Shown piece after piece: positions 51,539 through 60,893 of a stretch of DNA of 64,000 nt. The number at the start of each line of letters is the position of its first letter. Within the stretch, counting starts at the first letter, position 1. The notes beneath the pieces are model-generated. The model saw only the letters and a program-made list of their open reading frames with translations. It was not told where the DNA came from and made no database searches. The position numbers were made by a program, and so were the translations under genes. The DNA is from Rhizobium sp. BK251 (lineage in GTDB: Bacteria; Pseudomonadota; Alphaproteobacteria; Rhizobiales; Rhizobiaceae), in the NCBI RefSeq assembly GCF_004345245.1, contig NZ_SLUQ01000004.1:372001-436000 (forward strand), read 5' to 3'.

Positions 51539-52858
51539 ATGCGTATTACAATGATTGGTTCGGGTTACGTCGGTCTCGTGTCCGGCGCCTGCTTTGCGGA
51601 TTTCGGTCATGACGTCATCTGCGTCGACAAGGATCTTGCAAAGATAGAGGCGCTGCGCCAGGGACGCATCCCGATCTATGAACCCGGCCTCGACCAGATC
51701 GTCGAGGTGAATGCCAGGTCCGGACGGCTTGCCTTTTCCCAGGACCTCGAAGCAAGCGTCAAGGACGCGGACGTGGTCTTCATTGCGGTCGGCACGCCCT
51801 CCCGTCGCGGCGACGGACATGCCGACCTCTCCTATGTCTATGCTGCTGCGCGCGAAATCGCCGCGCACATAACCGGCTTTACCGTGCTCGTCACGAAGTC
51901 CACCGTGCCGGTTGGAACCGGCGACGAGGTTGAGCGCATTGTGCGTGAAGCAAATCCGAATGCCGATATCGCTGTCGTGTCGAATCCGGAATTTCTGAGA
52001 GAAGGCGCAGCTATCGAGGACTTCAAGCGGCCTGATCGCATCGTCATCGGCCTGAATGACGATCGCGCCCGCGATGTCATGACGGAGGTTTACCGGCCGC
52101 TCTATCTGAACCAGGCACCGCTGGTCTTCACGACAAGACGCACCTCCGAACTGATCAAGTACGCCGCCAATGCCTTCCTTGCGATGAAGATCACGTTCAT
52201 CAACGAGATTGCCGATCTCTGCGAGCGCGTCGACGCCAACGTCCAGGAAGTTTCGCGTGGCATCGGCCTCGACGGCCGCATCGGCTCGAAGTTCCTGCAT
52301 GCCGGACCGGGTTATGGCGGCTCCTGCTTCCCGAAAGATACGCTGGCGTTGGCCAAGACTGCACAGGACTACGAGAGCCCACTGCGCCTCATCGAGGCGA
52401 CCATATCGATCAACGACAACCGCAAGCGTGCCATGGGGCGGAAGGTGATCGCGGCCGTCGGCGGCGAGATCCGCGGCAAGAAAATCGCCGTCCTCGGCCT
52501 GACGTTCAAGCCGAACACCGACGACATGCGCGACAGCCCGGCGATTGCGATCATCCAAACACTGCAGGATGGCGGGGCGCGGGTCAGCGGCTACGATCCC
52601 GAGGGCACGGAGAATGCCCGCAAGATCATCGAGGATGTCGACTATGCGAAAGGCCCCTACGAGGCGGCGGAAGGCGCTGACGCCCTGGTGATCGTGACCG
52701 AGTGGAACCAGTTCCGCGCGCTCGATCTGGCTCGCCTGAAATCGGTGATGCGCAGCCCCGTTCTCGTCGATCTGCGCAACATCTACCGCAAGGACGAGGT
52801 CCTGCGCCACGGCTTCAAATATACCGGCATCGGCACGACCAGCGTCGAAAGTGTTTGA
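51539..52858 (+). CDS. ugd: UDP-glucose 6-dehydrogenase
   Basis: 439-aa NAD+-dependent enzyme oxidising UDP-glucose to UDP-glucuronate for exopolysaccharide and capsule (rkpK in rhizobia). The NAD motif GSGYVGLVSG opens the protein; the catalytic Cys263 lies in GPGYGGSCFPKDT; Lys208/Asn211-type residues are in SELIKYAANAFLA. ATG 51539 with GAGGAAG is preferred over the frame from 51491. Together with galE downstream it supplies sugar nucleotides for the adjacent polysaccharide locus. Confidence 0.96.
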   Translation: MRITMIGSGYVGLVSGACFADFGHDVICVDKDLAKIEALRQGRIPIYEPGLDQIVEVNARSGRLAFSQDLEASVKDADVVFIAVGTPSRRGDGHADLSYVYAAAREIAAHITGFTVLVTKSTVPVGTGDEVERIVREANPNADIAVVSNPEFLREGAAIEDFKRPDRIVIGLNDDRARDVMTEVYRPLYLNQAPLVFTTRRTSELIKYAANAFLAMKITFINEIADLCERVDANVQEVSRGIGLDGRIGSKFLHAGPGYGGSCFPKDTLALAKTAQDYESPLRLIEATISINDNRKRAMGRKVIAAVGGEIRGKKIAVLGLTFKPNTDDMRDSPAIAIIQTLQDGGARVSGYDPEGTENARKIIEDVDYAKGPYEAAEGADALVIVTEWNQFRALDLARLKSVMRSPVLVDLRNIYRKDEVLRHGFKYTGIGTTSVESV

Positions 52859-52995
52859 CCGCGCATTTGGCTGACGATACCCGGTAGGGCCGGCTCTTCA
52901 TCGGGCCGGCCGTTCGTTCGCATGGGGCACCGTCTGTGTGCCCGCAGGCGGACGCAGGGCCTGGAGACAACCCCCTGTCTTAGATTGAGGTATCG

Positions 52996-53979
52996 ATGTC
53001 TGAAAAAACGGTTCTCGTGGTTGGCGGTGCTGGCTATATCGGCTCCCACACCTGCCTGCAGCTCGCATCCCAGGGATATGAGCCTGTCGTCTACGACAAT
53101 CTCTCCAATGGTCATGGCGAGTTCGTGAAATGGGGTCCGCTGGAGCAGGGCGACATCCGTGACCGGCAGCGCCTGGACGAGGTATTCGCGAAATATCGTC
53201 CCGCCGCGGTCCTGCATTTCGCGGCGCTGATCGAGGTCGGCGAATCCGTCAAGAATCCGGCCGGCTTCTACGATAACAATGTCGTCGGCTCGCTGACGCT
53301 GCTCTCCGCTGCTCTTTCGGCGGGGATCACCAGCTTCGTGTTTTCCTCGACCTGTGCGACCTACGGCCTGCCCGAACGGGTGCCGATGGATGAAACGCAC
53401 GGCCAGGCACCGATCAATCCCTATGGTCGCAGCAAGTGGATCATCGAGCAGGTTCTGAAGGACTACGGCACCTACAAGGACATGCGCTCTGTTATCCTGC
53501 GCTACTTCAATGCCGCGGGAGCCGATTTCGAGGGCCGCATCGGCGAGTGGCATACCCCCGAAACGCACGCCATCCCGCTAGCTATCGAGGCAGCGCTGGG
53601 GCGGCGCGCGGGCTTCAAGGTCTTCGGGACCGACTACGAGACCCGCGACGGCACCTGCGTACGCGACTATATTCACGTGCTTGATCTCGCGGACGCCCAT
53701 GTGCGGGCGGTCGACTATCTTCTCGGCGGCGGCGAGTCCGTCGCGCTCAACCTCGGCACCGGCACCGGCACGACGGTCAAGGAACTGATCGGCACGATCG
53801 CCGACGTCTCAGGCCGCCCTTTCCCGACGGAGTATGTCGGTCGGCGCGAAGGCGATTCCACCACGCTCGTCGCCAACAACGACAAGGCGCGCCAGGTGCT
53901 TGGCTGGGTCCCCCGCTACGACCTCACGGACATCATCCGCTCAGCCTGGGGCTGGCACACGCGCACCAACCAGCACTAG
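52996..53979 (+). CDS. galE: UDP-glucose 4-epimerase
   Basis: 327-aa short-chain dehydrogenase that interconverts UDP-glucose and UDP-galactose. The NAD motif is GGAGYIGSH, the catalytic pair is Tyr and Lys in YGRSK, and the Ser/Thr is in SSTCATYG. GDIRDRQ and NPYGRSKWIIEQVL complete the family pattern. It follows ugd by 137 nt on the same strand; the gap has a GGCCGGC hairpin but no U-tract, so read-through is likely. Probably feeds the polysaccharide cluster transcribed towards it. Confidence 0.95.
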   Translation: MSEKTVLVVGGAGYIGSHTCLQLASQGYEPVVYDNLSNGHGEFVKWGPLEQGDIRDRQRLDEVFAKYRPAAVLHFAALIEVGESVKNPAGFYDNNVVGSLTLLSAALSAGITSFVFSSTCATYGLPERVPMDETHGQAPINPYGRSKWIIEQVLKDYGTYKDMRSVILRYFNAAGADFEGRIGEWHTPETHAIPLAIEAALGRRAGFKVFGTDYETRDGTCVRDYIHVLDLADAHVRAVDYLLGGGESVALNLGTGTGTTVKELIGTIADVSGRPFPTEYVGRREGDSTTLVANNDKARQVLGWVPRYDLTDIIRSAWGWHTRTNQH

Positions 53980-53996
53980 GCGTGCTCATCCTCGCC

Positions 53997-54027
53997 GCAT
54001 CGGGAGACGCAATAGTCCTCCCGATGC
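53997..54027. terminator. Hairpin between galE and the convergent EPS operon
   Basis: Perfect 10-bp stem GCATCGGGAG (53997-54006) / CTCCCGATGC (54018-54027), 11-nt loop, between converging genes. There is no clear U-tract on either strand, so bidirectional termination is probable but unproven. Confidence 0.55.
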
Positions 54028-54049
54028 GCAGCTGCCTAACGAGCAGGCG

Positions 54050-54781
54050 CTACTGAAGCGTGCTCAGGCTGACACCTGCCTTCGCGAGCAGCTCGACCCT
54101 GTCCGAAGGCAGGAGAAGCACGATCGCATGGACATAGGGCAGCAGGTTCTTCCTCACGGTCCTAATTACGGGCGCAAGCTCGCTCGAATCTCCGTAACGG
54201 AGCAGCGTATCGAGATCGTGCTGCACCAAGGCCTTCGAGGCCAGTAGCGTCGCAGGACCGACCTTGTTCCAGAGGACCAAGCGCCCGACGAGGATATCGG
54301 CCTCTGCCGGCGCCCAGCGAACCGACTGCTCCATCAGCCGTGCTATCTCCTCGGGACGCTCGGCGACCGCCTGCCTTACCATCGCCAGCCGGAGCCAGAA
54401 GTTGCCATTGGTGGGTGAGCAGGAGACGGCATGCCGGAAATAGCGATCGGCGGCCTCGAGGGCCGCGGCCCAGCGATCATAATCGGCAACGGGATCCAGC
54501 CGGTCCAGGTCGGCGAGCACCACGGTCGCACCGGCCATGACGACGTCCGAGGTGCAGATCCCGTCGGTGACAATGTCGGCAGCCTGCAATGCATAGCTGT
54601 GGATCAACGGCTCGGATATCTTCTCGCTCTTCTCCAGCCGCTCAGCCAGCGCAGACATGTGACCGTAGCGGACCAGCACGCCCAACTGCATCGTCGCGGC
54701 CACTGCGAAGGCGGCCGTGAGAAGAGCGAAGACGATGATGGGAATCGAGCGGGTGGAAAGAAAGGGTCGTCCGTCAGCCAT
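54050..54781 (-). CDS. Membrane-anchored protein of unknown function in EPS operon
   Basis: About 243 aa. One N-terminal transmembrane helix (SIPIIVFALLTAAFAVAATM) followed by a mostly helical soluble domain, probably periplasmic, with repeated short helices (for example ALEAADRYFRHAVSCSPTNGNFWLRLAM) that resemble TPR-like packing. ATG 54781 overlaps the wzc stop by 8 nt, so it is translated with the co-polymerase/kinase and may help assemble or regulate the exporter. I recognise no family with a known function. Confidence 0.75.
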   Translation of the reverse strand: MADGRPFLSTRSIPIIVFALLTAAFAVAATMQLGVLVRYGHMSALAERLEKSEKISEPLIHSYALQAADIVTDGICTSDVVMAGATVVLADLDRLDPVADYDRWAAALEAADRYFRHAVSCSPTNGNFWLRLAMVRQAVAERPEEIARLMEQSVRWAPAEADILVGRLVLWNKVGPATLLASKALVQHDLDTLLRYGDSSELAPVIRTVRKNLLPYVHAIVLLLPSDRVELLAKAGVSLSTLQ

Positions 54782-57038
54782 CATGATAGTAGGAGGAATA
54801 ACGCGAATAATAGTATTCGCTCGAGCCATAGGCCCGGTAGAGCTTCATCTTTTCAATATCGACCTTGTTGAGAATGACGCCGGCGCATTTCTCGGCAAGG
54901 TCGGGTTCGGAGAAGAGCGTGCTGCGGACTATCTTGCGCGATGTCCGACCCCACTCGATGACAAAGACCACCTTGTCGAGACTCGAGCAGATGGCGCGCG
55001 CATCGACGACCGGAGCCAGCGGCGGAAGATCAAGAACGACATAGTCGAAAATCGCGCGAGCCTCGTCGAGCAGTGCATTCATTGCCGCCGAAGCCAGGAG
55101 CTCCGAGGAATGCGGCACGCGACGCTTCACGACGGCCGGAATGAACGCAAGTTTCGTCCTCTCGTCGATCAGCAGCAGCTCCTTCATCGGTCGGTGCTCA
55201 AGGAGAGCCTCCAGCAGACCGACTTCCGCATGGCGGCCGATCGCGCGGGTCGTTCCTGGATTGCGAAGGTCGGCATCGATCAGCAGCGTGCGCGCGCCCT
55301 GCATGGCAAGCAGCTCTGCGAAATTCGTCGCGATAGTCGACTTGCCTTCGCTCGGCAGGCTCGACACGATGCCGATGACCTTGCTCTTCCGATCGCCGGT
55401 ATCGAGGTCGATCGCGATCTTTGCGCTTCGCATCGTCTCGGCAAATGCCGAAAGCGGATGATCGACCACATAGCTTGAAATGGCGTTGACGCGCCGCAGG
55501 CTGCGCGGATGCTCGATCGTCGTCGCCGGAAGCGAGAGCGCCGCCGTATCGACGAGCGGGGCAAGACCCAGATATTCGAGATTGAGGCTGTCGCGGACCT
55601 GCTCGCCGGTACGGAAGAAGCGGTCCCGGAATTCGCGATAGGCTCCGATGCCACTGCCGCAAATAAGGCCGAGAAAGATCGAGAACGCAAGAACCAGGGG
55701 CTTCTGCGGGGAGCTCGGACGCAGCGGCTCAGTTGCCGCGGTGATGATTCGCGCCTCGGAAATCGGGAAGGACTGCTGCTGCGTCGCTTCCTGAAAGCGG
55801 GTCAGGAAGGTCTGGTAGAGGTTCCTGTAGGTCTCTGCCGCCCGCTCGAGTTCCCTGAGCTGCACCTGCATCTCGCCCGCATTGGCTGAGACATTGGTGG
55901 CCTGGGAGACGCTGTCGCTCAGCGATTTCTCGCGCGTCTGTGCTACATCAAGCTCGCTCTGATAGCTTTCCGCGATGCGGTTCAGCTCCTCGAACATGAG
56001 CCGCTGGTATTCCTGCATTTCGCCGCGCAGGCGCACGGCCTGCACATGCTCCGTCCCGAGACGGCTCGATATTTCGGCCTCGCGCTTCGAGGCCTCGAGA
56101 TATTTCTGCCGGAGATCGTTCGAAATCGAGCTGTCGAGCACGTCGGTGACGATCGCATCGGTGCGGCCGGAATCGATAATCGCCTTGATGCGGTCGTACT
56201 TCGCCCTTGCCCGGGCCGTATCGGCCTGGGCGACGATAAGCGCACTGCTCAGCTCCGATAGCTGCTGGTCGCTGACGAGCAGGCCTTCCTTGGCCGATAT
56301 GAGGCCGTTTGCCGCCCTGAACTTCTGCACCGCCAGGTCCGAGTCCAGCGCCTTCTGCTTCAGTTCGTCGATGCGCTCCTGCAGCCAGTCGCTGGCCCGG
56401 CGCGTGGCGTCGTACTTCGAATTGAGCTTGTCGACCAGATAAGCATCCGCAAGGCCGGCGGCGATATGCGCTGCAAGCGACGGCGAAGTCGACGTATAGC
56501 TTATGGACAGCACATAGGAGCGGCCAATGCGCGAGACAGCCATGTTGGTCTGGAGAATGCCCGCGGCGCGCTGCCGCTTGGCCTCGGCCTCGTCTTCCAC
56601 GGCATCGGCAAACCATGTCCTGAAATCCAGCACCGATTTCACGAGGCTGAAGATCGACACGGACGGCGCCATGAAAACCGGATCATTAACCAGATTCAGC
56701 TTGTCGACGACAGCAAGTGCAACCGTATCCGACTTCAGGATTTCGACCTGGCTGAGGACCGTTCCTTCATCGTCGACGGAAACGCCGGCATCGGAGAGCT
56801 CGTTGACGAGCCCGCTCGTGCCGCGATCGATCAGGACGCTGGTTTCGGAGGTGAATTTCGGCACCGCCGTCAGGATATAGACCACCCCAAGCAGGGCAAA
56901 GACGAGCGCCGAGACCAGGACGATGCGCCACTGGCGACGGGCGACCGAGATCAGTCGATCGAAGTCAAGGACTTCACGACGCGATCCTTCGCCCCACACC
57001 TCGTCGGATTCGGTAACAATCTTGCCAGGCGATAACAC
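54774..57038 (-). CDS. Polysaccharide co-polymerase / BY-kinase (Wzc-, ExoP-like)
   Basis: About 754-aa inner-membrane protein that sets chain length and, through autophosphorylation, controls polymer export. Wzz-type N-terminal domain with one helix near residue 40, a long periplasmic coiled coil, a second helix (FSIFLGLICGSGIG), then a cytoplasmic tyrosine-kinase domain: Walker A' SSLPSEGKST (559-568), A'' TLLIDADLRNP and B YVVLDLPP. The C-terminal tail has eight Tyr in the last 25 residues. A GTG at 57038 with a perfect AAGGAGG five bases upstream is chosen over the TTG at 57083 because of that ribosome site. Confidence 0.93.
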   Translation of the reverse strand: MLSPGKIVTESDEVWGEGSRREVLDFDRLISVARRQWRIVLVSALVFALLGVVYILTAVPKFTSETSVLIDRGTSGLVNELSDAGVSVDDEGTVLSQVEILKSDTVALAVVDKLNLVNDPVFMAPSVSIFSLVKSVLDFRTWFADAVEDEAEAKRQRAAGILQTNMAVSRIGRSYVLSISYTSTSPSLAAHIAAGLADAYLVDKLNSKYDATRRASDWLQERIDELKQKALDSDLAVQKFRAANGLISAKEGLLVSDQQLSELSSALIVAQADTARARAKYDRIKAIIDSGRTDAIVTDVLDSSISNDLRQKYLEASKREAEISSRLGTEHVQAVRLRGEMQEYQRLMFEELNRIAESYQSELDVAQTREKSLSDSVSQATNVSANAGEMQVQLRELERAAETYRNLYQTFLTRFQEATQQQSFPISEARIITAATEPLRPSSPQKPLVLAFSIFLGLICGSGIGAYREFRDRFFRTGEQVRDSLNLEYLGLAPLVDTAALSLPATTIEHPRSLRRVNAISSYVVDHPLSAFAETMRSAKIAIDLDTGDRKSKVIGIVSSLPSEGKSTIATNFAELLAMQGARTLLIDADLRNPGTTRAIGRHAEVGLLEALLEHRPMKELLLIDERTKLAFIPAVVKRRVPHSSELLASAAMNALLDEARAIFDYVVLDLPPLAPVVDARAICSSLDKVVFVIEWGRTSRKIVRSTLFSEPDLAEKCAGVILNKVDIEKMKLYRAYGSSEYYYSRYSSYYHDG

Positions 57039-57103
57039 TACTGCCTCCTTGATAGGAAGTGTTTCGTATAACTCACCCCCCAAGCGATAAACGGCCGGCC
57101 CTC

Positions 57104-57736
57104 TTACGGGCTGACCGACTCAGCCACCGTCCTGAAGAACCTTCCGCCGCCGCCGGCTGAAAAGTCCCCGCCACCCTGCGTCGGTGTACCGTCGTCGCCT
57201 CCCGCGCCGGCGGAACCCGGTCCTGCCACACCACCGGTGCCGATGCCCGCAGCGCCTGCCGGGCCGCCGGGTGCGCCGAGCGCCGCCGTCTGAACGTCAT
57301 CCGAGGCGGCGATAAAGGCCGTAACCAGATCACCGAGATCGGAGCCGGCAACCTTCTGCTGAATCTGGGCCGCATATTCCGGCATCGACACGACGCAGGC
57401 GCGCGAAGCCCGCGCAAGGCCTGCGCCGATTGCAGCCTTTTGCTCGTTCGAGGCCGTGGCGGCGAGCGAAAGCAGCGCGTCCACCGTCGTCATGCTGGAG
57501 CCCGCAAGCGCACGCACACGCGTCGAAAGCGGCAGGCCGCCGGCATAGTCATTGAGAAGCCGGGACGGGGACGACATGAACGCGCTGATTTCGGCCTCGC
57601 CAAGTTGCGCTGGCTGCTGAAAGCAACCCGCTGCAGTTGCGTTCTGTGAATGAGCAGGGGACCCGGTCGTCAAGGATATAAGCATTGAAAGCAGAATACC
57701 CGCACCGTATTTGTGCACCTTCCGGGAACCTGTCAT
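57104..57736 (-). CDS. Secreted Gly/Ala-rich protein in EPS operon
   Basis: 210-aa exported protein, signal peptide ending in SPAHSQN. The mature part is helical (EAEISAFMSSPSRLLNDYAGG ... ARASRACVVSMPEYAAQIQQKVAG) with two Cys that could form a disulfide, then a long Gly/Ala/Pro-rich tail (about 155-200) ending FFRTVAESVSP. No known family is recognised. Located between wza and wzc, whose products work together in export, so it may be a periplasmic partner. Similar small proteins occur in rhizobial EPS loci. Confidence 0.75.
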   Translation of the reverse strand: MTGSRKVHKYGAGILLSMLISLTTGSPAHSQNATAAGCFQQPAQLGEAEISAFMSSPSRLLNDYAGGLPLSTRVRALAGSSMTTVDALLSLAATASNEQKAAIGAGLARASRACVVSMPEYAAQIQQKVAGSDLGDLVTAFIAASDDVQTAALGAPGGPAGAAGIGTGGVAGPGSAGAGGDDGTPTQGGGDFSAGGGGRFFRTVAESVSP

Positions 57737-57853
57737 AAATTAACCTCATGCGGAAAGTAGTTAATAATAAGTAACGACTACACGAGCGAAAAGACAAACT
57801 CAACGATTCGTTATAGCCTGCCGCGCCTATGCTTAATTATGACGGGCTATAAC

Positions 57854-59062
57854 TCAATCGCCGATATCGCGGAACGAATCTCTCGTAGATACCATGTCGG
57901 AACTTGTTCCAGACGCCGTCGACGTAATCGCGTTGGCAATATCGAGGAACTTGAGCAGCTCGATAGAGCTCGCGTTCGAGATATAAAGGACGTCCTTGTC
58001 CCGCATCGCGAACTTCTGCGTGGTAAAGAAGCCCGCCGGATCCCTCATGTTGGCGCGGAAGATGACCGGGATCCGGTCGCCCGCGAAGCGCGAAGTGTTG
58101 ACCTTCATGCGCTGCAACGTCTTGCGATCGACGAGGCGATAGAGCAAGACCTGAGAGGGCTCCGCCAGATCGTCGCGCAGCCCGCCGGCCTTAGCGATGG
58201 CCTCCGAGAGCGTCAGGTTCGAATCCTCGAAGTCGAACCGGCCGTTGAGGCCGGCAGCGCCGAATGCCACGAAGGTGCGGCGTTCGTGGTCGGCAAAGAC
58301 GGTGTCACGCGGCGCCAGATAGATGTTTTCCCTCGGATTGTTGAGCAGGGTGTCGTAGGCGACCGTTGAAGTTCTGCCCTGGCGCTGGAGCGTGATGGTC
58401 GTCTCGAGCCCCGGCCCGGTCAGCCCGCCAGCCTGGGAGATGGCGTCCAGCACTCGCTCGCCCGCCGGCGTGAGCTCGATCTTGATCGGGTTCTTGACAT
58501 CGCCAAGCACCGCGATCTCGCTCGAATTTCCGGTAACGGTTGTGATGACCACCTGCGGCTCGATCGCTCTGTTGGCAAGCCGTTCCTCGATATCCCGCTC
58601 GACCTGCTCCTTGAGGCGCCCCGCCGCAGTCACTCGACCGGCATAGGGAACGCTGATCGTGCCGCCCCGGTCGATCGTCTGGTTCGGCAGGGTGATGTAG
58701 TTGCCCGGACGACTGCCTGCGTCGGTCGGAATGAAGAGACCGCCGGATTGCGCTTCGAATATCGACACCTGGACGATATCGCCATAGCCGAGCGGAATGT
58801 CCGGGGGGGCGCCCTGCCCTCCACCGAAGCTGCCGCGGAAGGAACCGGCGCCGGGTTCGTCGAAATACTGCAGCGTGTTCTTGCTCAGATCGACGAGAGC
58901 ATAATCTATGCCGACCTTACGATCTTTGGTCGTAACTTTGACTGCTGCACCACCATCCACCAGCTTACCATCCGGTCCAGACCGGGGAAGCGATGAACAG
59001 CTTGAAAGCAAAGTCAAAAGCACAGCAATATATGCTTTATGGCCAAAGATATTTATTTTCAT
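57854..59062 (-). CDS. Outer-membrane polysaccharide export lipoprotein (Wza/KpsD-like)
   Basis: 402-aa lipoprotein forming the outer-membrane exit channel for polysaccharide. Lipobox LSSC with Cys22 after a short signal peptide; the polysaccharide export (PES) domain begins at about 90 (IPLGYGDIVQVSIFE ... NQTIDRGGTISVPYAGRV) and is followed by SLBB-like beta-grasp repeats (IAVLGDVKNPIKIELTPAGERVLDAISQAGG and FVAFGAAGLNGRFDFEDSNLTLSEAIAKAGG). Export partner of the downstream Wzc. Confidence 0.93.
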   Translation of the reverse strand: MKINIFGHKAYIAVLLTLLSSCSSLPRSGPDGKLVDGGAAVKVTTKDRKVGIDYALVDLSKNTLQYFDEPGAGSFRGSFGGGQGAPPDIPLGYGDIVQVSIFEAQSGGLFIPTDAGSRPGNYITLPNQTIDRGGTISVPYAGRVTAAGRLKEQVERDIEERLANRAIEPQVVITTVTGNSSEIAVLGDVKNPIKIELTPAGERVLDAISQAGGLTGPGLETTITLQRQGRTSTVAYDTLLNNPRENIYLAPRDTVFADHERRTFVAFGAAGLNGRFDFEDSNLTLSEAIAKAGGLRDDLAEPSQVLLYRLVDRKTLQRMKVNTSRFAGDRIPVIFRANMRDPAGFFTTQKFAMRDKDVLYISNASSIELLKFLDIANAITSTASGTSSDMVSTRDSFRDIGD

Positions 59063-59287
59063 AAATTGCCCGTTCCATTTTCCCCTCAGGGAATTATCCT
59101 ATGGTGTCGGCAATTTCTACAAACTGGCTGTCGAACAATGATTTCAAAACTTGATTATGACTCTTATTGTGGCAATGAAACCACAATATCGTTAATATAA
59201 CTGTCAAAATCTCTTCAGCTTTATATATTTATTCACCATATTATAGTTAAGACGTAGCGCATATATGCGGAAAGACTCCACGGAAGG

Positions 59288-60757
59288 TCACCATGACTGA
59301 ATTTCGGCCGGGCTATCTTTAAATCCCTGCGATTTTCCGTGCCGCCCGAGCGAGATGGCGGCGATCGCGCCCATCAGCGCAGAGAAGTAAAGCGCAAAGC
59401 CCGGGATCTGCAGTGAGAAGTCCAGCGCGGAGTGAAGCGCGACGAGGATGAGCGAGGCGATGCCGAGCGCCGGATAGTGACGAAGGCTGCGCCTCTCGGC
59501 CATGCCGATCTGCAGGACGCGGAGCAAGGTCGCGAGCCCGGCGAAGAGCACCAGCGGAAACACGAAGCCGAGCCCGAGGAATCCTTCGAGATAGGAGTTG
59601 TGGGTGCGATCCCATACCCCGGCAATCCCGCAGGCGGGATCGCGATAGCCGGGAAATACGCTCGTGAATGTCCCGAAGCCGGTGCCGGTGACCCAGTGCG
59701 CCGAAAGCGCATCGAGAACGCCGGGCAGGACGCAGAACCGGCCATCCTCGAAGCCCCTGGTCAGCGTGCGTAGCAGCGGCTGGCCCGCGAAAGCCAAAAT
59801 TCCGAGCAGCGTGACGAGGGCGGCCAGCCCCATGAGAAGATATCGCCCACATGCGCCAAAATCCCGCGGCAGAAGGCGGTCAGGGCCCCTGGGGCGCCAG
59901 TTGCCGGCAAGAAAGGGGAGAAGGTAGAGGAGCGCGACGAAAGTGCTGGCCACGCCTGCCCGGGATCGCGTCAACATCAGTGCGGAAAAGGTGCAGGCCA
60001 GAGCAAGCAGGTACAGGATAGTGCCGATCGCCAGACCGCTGCGCGGCGAATTCGGACGCATCCGAGCGGGTCTGGTCACCACCGGATGGGTGTCGCCCCG
60101 AAGCCTCTCCCAGGCCTGGGTCACCAGAATGAGCGTCGCAAGGCCGAGAAAAGTTGCGGCTGTGTTCCGGTTGGTGAAGACGGCCGTGAGGCTGTCGAAA
60201 TAGTGCTGCTTTTCCCCGAGGAGCAGCATATGCGGAAAGAACAGGAACTGCCCGAGACCGAAGATGCCGACCATGCCGCCGATGACCCCAAGCCTGCGGA
60301 TGATCTGCATGGCATGCTCGTCCGAACTGCTGATCAGGAAGGCCGTCAGGAAGGCGGCCATCGGCATCGTGACACGCAGCAGAGACACGACGGTATCCGC
60401 CGGCGCGACCGAGATAGTGTTTGCCGACAGGCCCATGATTGCCGGCAGGTCGCGCCACGCGTCATTGACTGGCAAAGCAAGGGGCAGGTGGATTGTCTGA
60501 AACAGGATCCAAGCGGTCAGCACGAGAAGAACCGCAAGCGTCAGATGGACGAGCCACTCGCCCCCGGGCGACCGCGGATGAAGCGTCGCGGCAAGCGCCG
60601 CGTTCACAAATACGCCGATCGCAACTATAAGGAATGGTATTCCATTGACGGAACCAAGAAAAATCAAAGAAATTATGATCGTACAGAAGAACAGAAAGCG
60701 AGAAGCAATCAATCCGTGATCTTGAATTAAAAAAATCGATACAATCTTTGATAGCAT
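59288..60757 (-). CDS. O-antigen ligase/polymerase-family membrane protein (WaaL/Wzy_C-like)
   Basis: About 489 aa with roughly 11-12 helices and a large periplasmic loop. The C-terminal part (GTGFGTFTSVFPGYRDP ... WDRTHNSYLEGFLGLG) matches the O-antigen ligase domain, where the His in THNSYLE is the catalytic-site residue of the family. The start is taken at ATG 60757; the longer frame from TTG 60814 is possible. Sequence alone cannot decide between ligation and polymerisation. Its neighbour is another Wzy-like protein. Confidence 0.85.
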   Translation of the reverse strand: MLSKIVSIFLIQDHGLIASRFLFFCTIIISLIFLGSVNGIPFLIVAIGVFVNAALAATLHPRSPGGEWLVHLTLAVLLVLTAWILFQTIHLPLALPVNDAWRDLPAIMGLSANTISVAPADTVVSLLRVTMPMAAFLTAFLISSSDEHAMQIIRRLGVIGGMVGIFGLGQFLFFPHMLLLGEKQHYFDSLTAVFTNRNTAATFLGLATLILVTQAWERLRGDTHPVVTRPARMRPNSPRSGLAIGTILYLLALACTFSALMLTRSRAGVASTFVALLYLLPFLAGNWRPRGPDRLLPRDFGACGRYLLMGLAALVTLLGILAFAGQPLLRTLTRGFEDGRFCVLPGVLDALSAHWVTGTGFGTFTSVFPGYRDPACGIAGVWDRTHNSYLEGFLGLGFVFPLVLFAGLATLLRVLQIGMAERRSLRHYPALGIASLILVALHSALDFSLQIPGFALYFSALMGAIAAISLGRHGKSQGFKDSPAEIQSW

Positions 60758-60893
60758 AATACGCCAATGAAATATATTTCGGTTTTCACTGCAGTATTTG
60801 ATGTCTATCAGCAAGGACCAAAATCGGGATATCGAGATAATTCGTTATTTCAGCTGGCCGCTTGCAACAATCTCGTCAAAAAGCTTCCGAATA

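Noticed and set aside
52885..52915. Terminator between ugd and galE
   Set aside because: GGCCGGC hairpin without a U-tract between same-strand, pathway-linked genes; more likely transcribed through.
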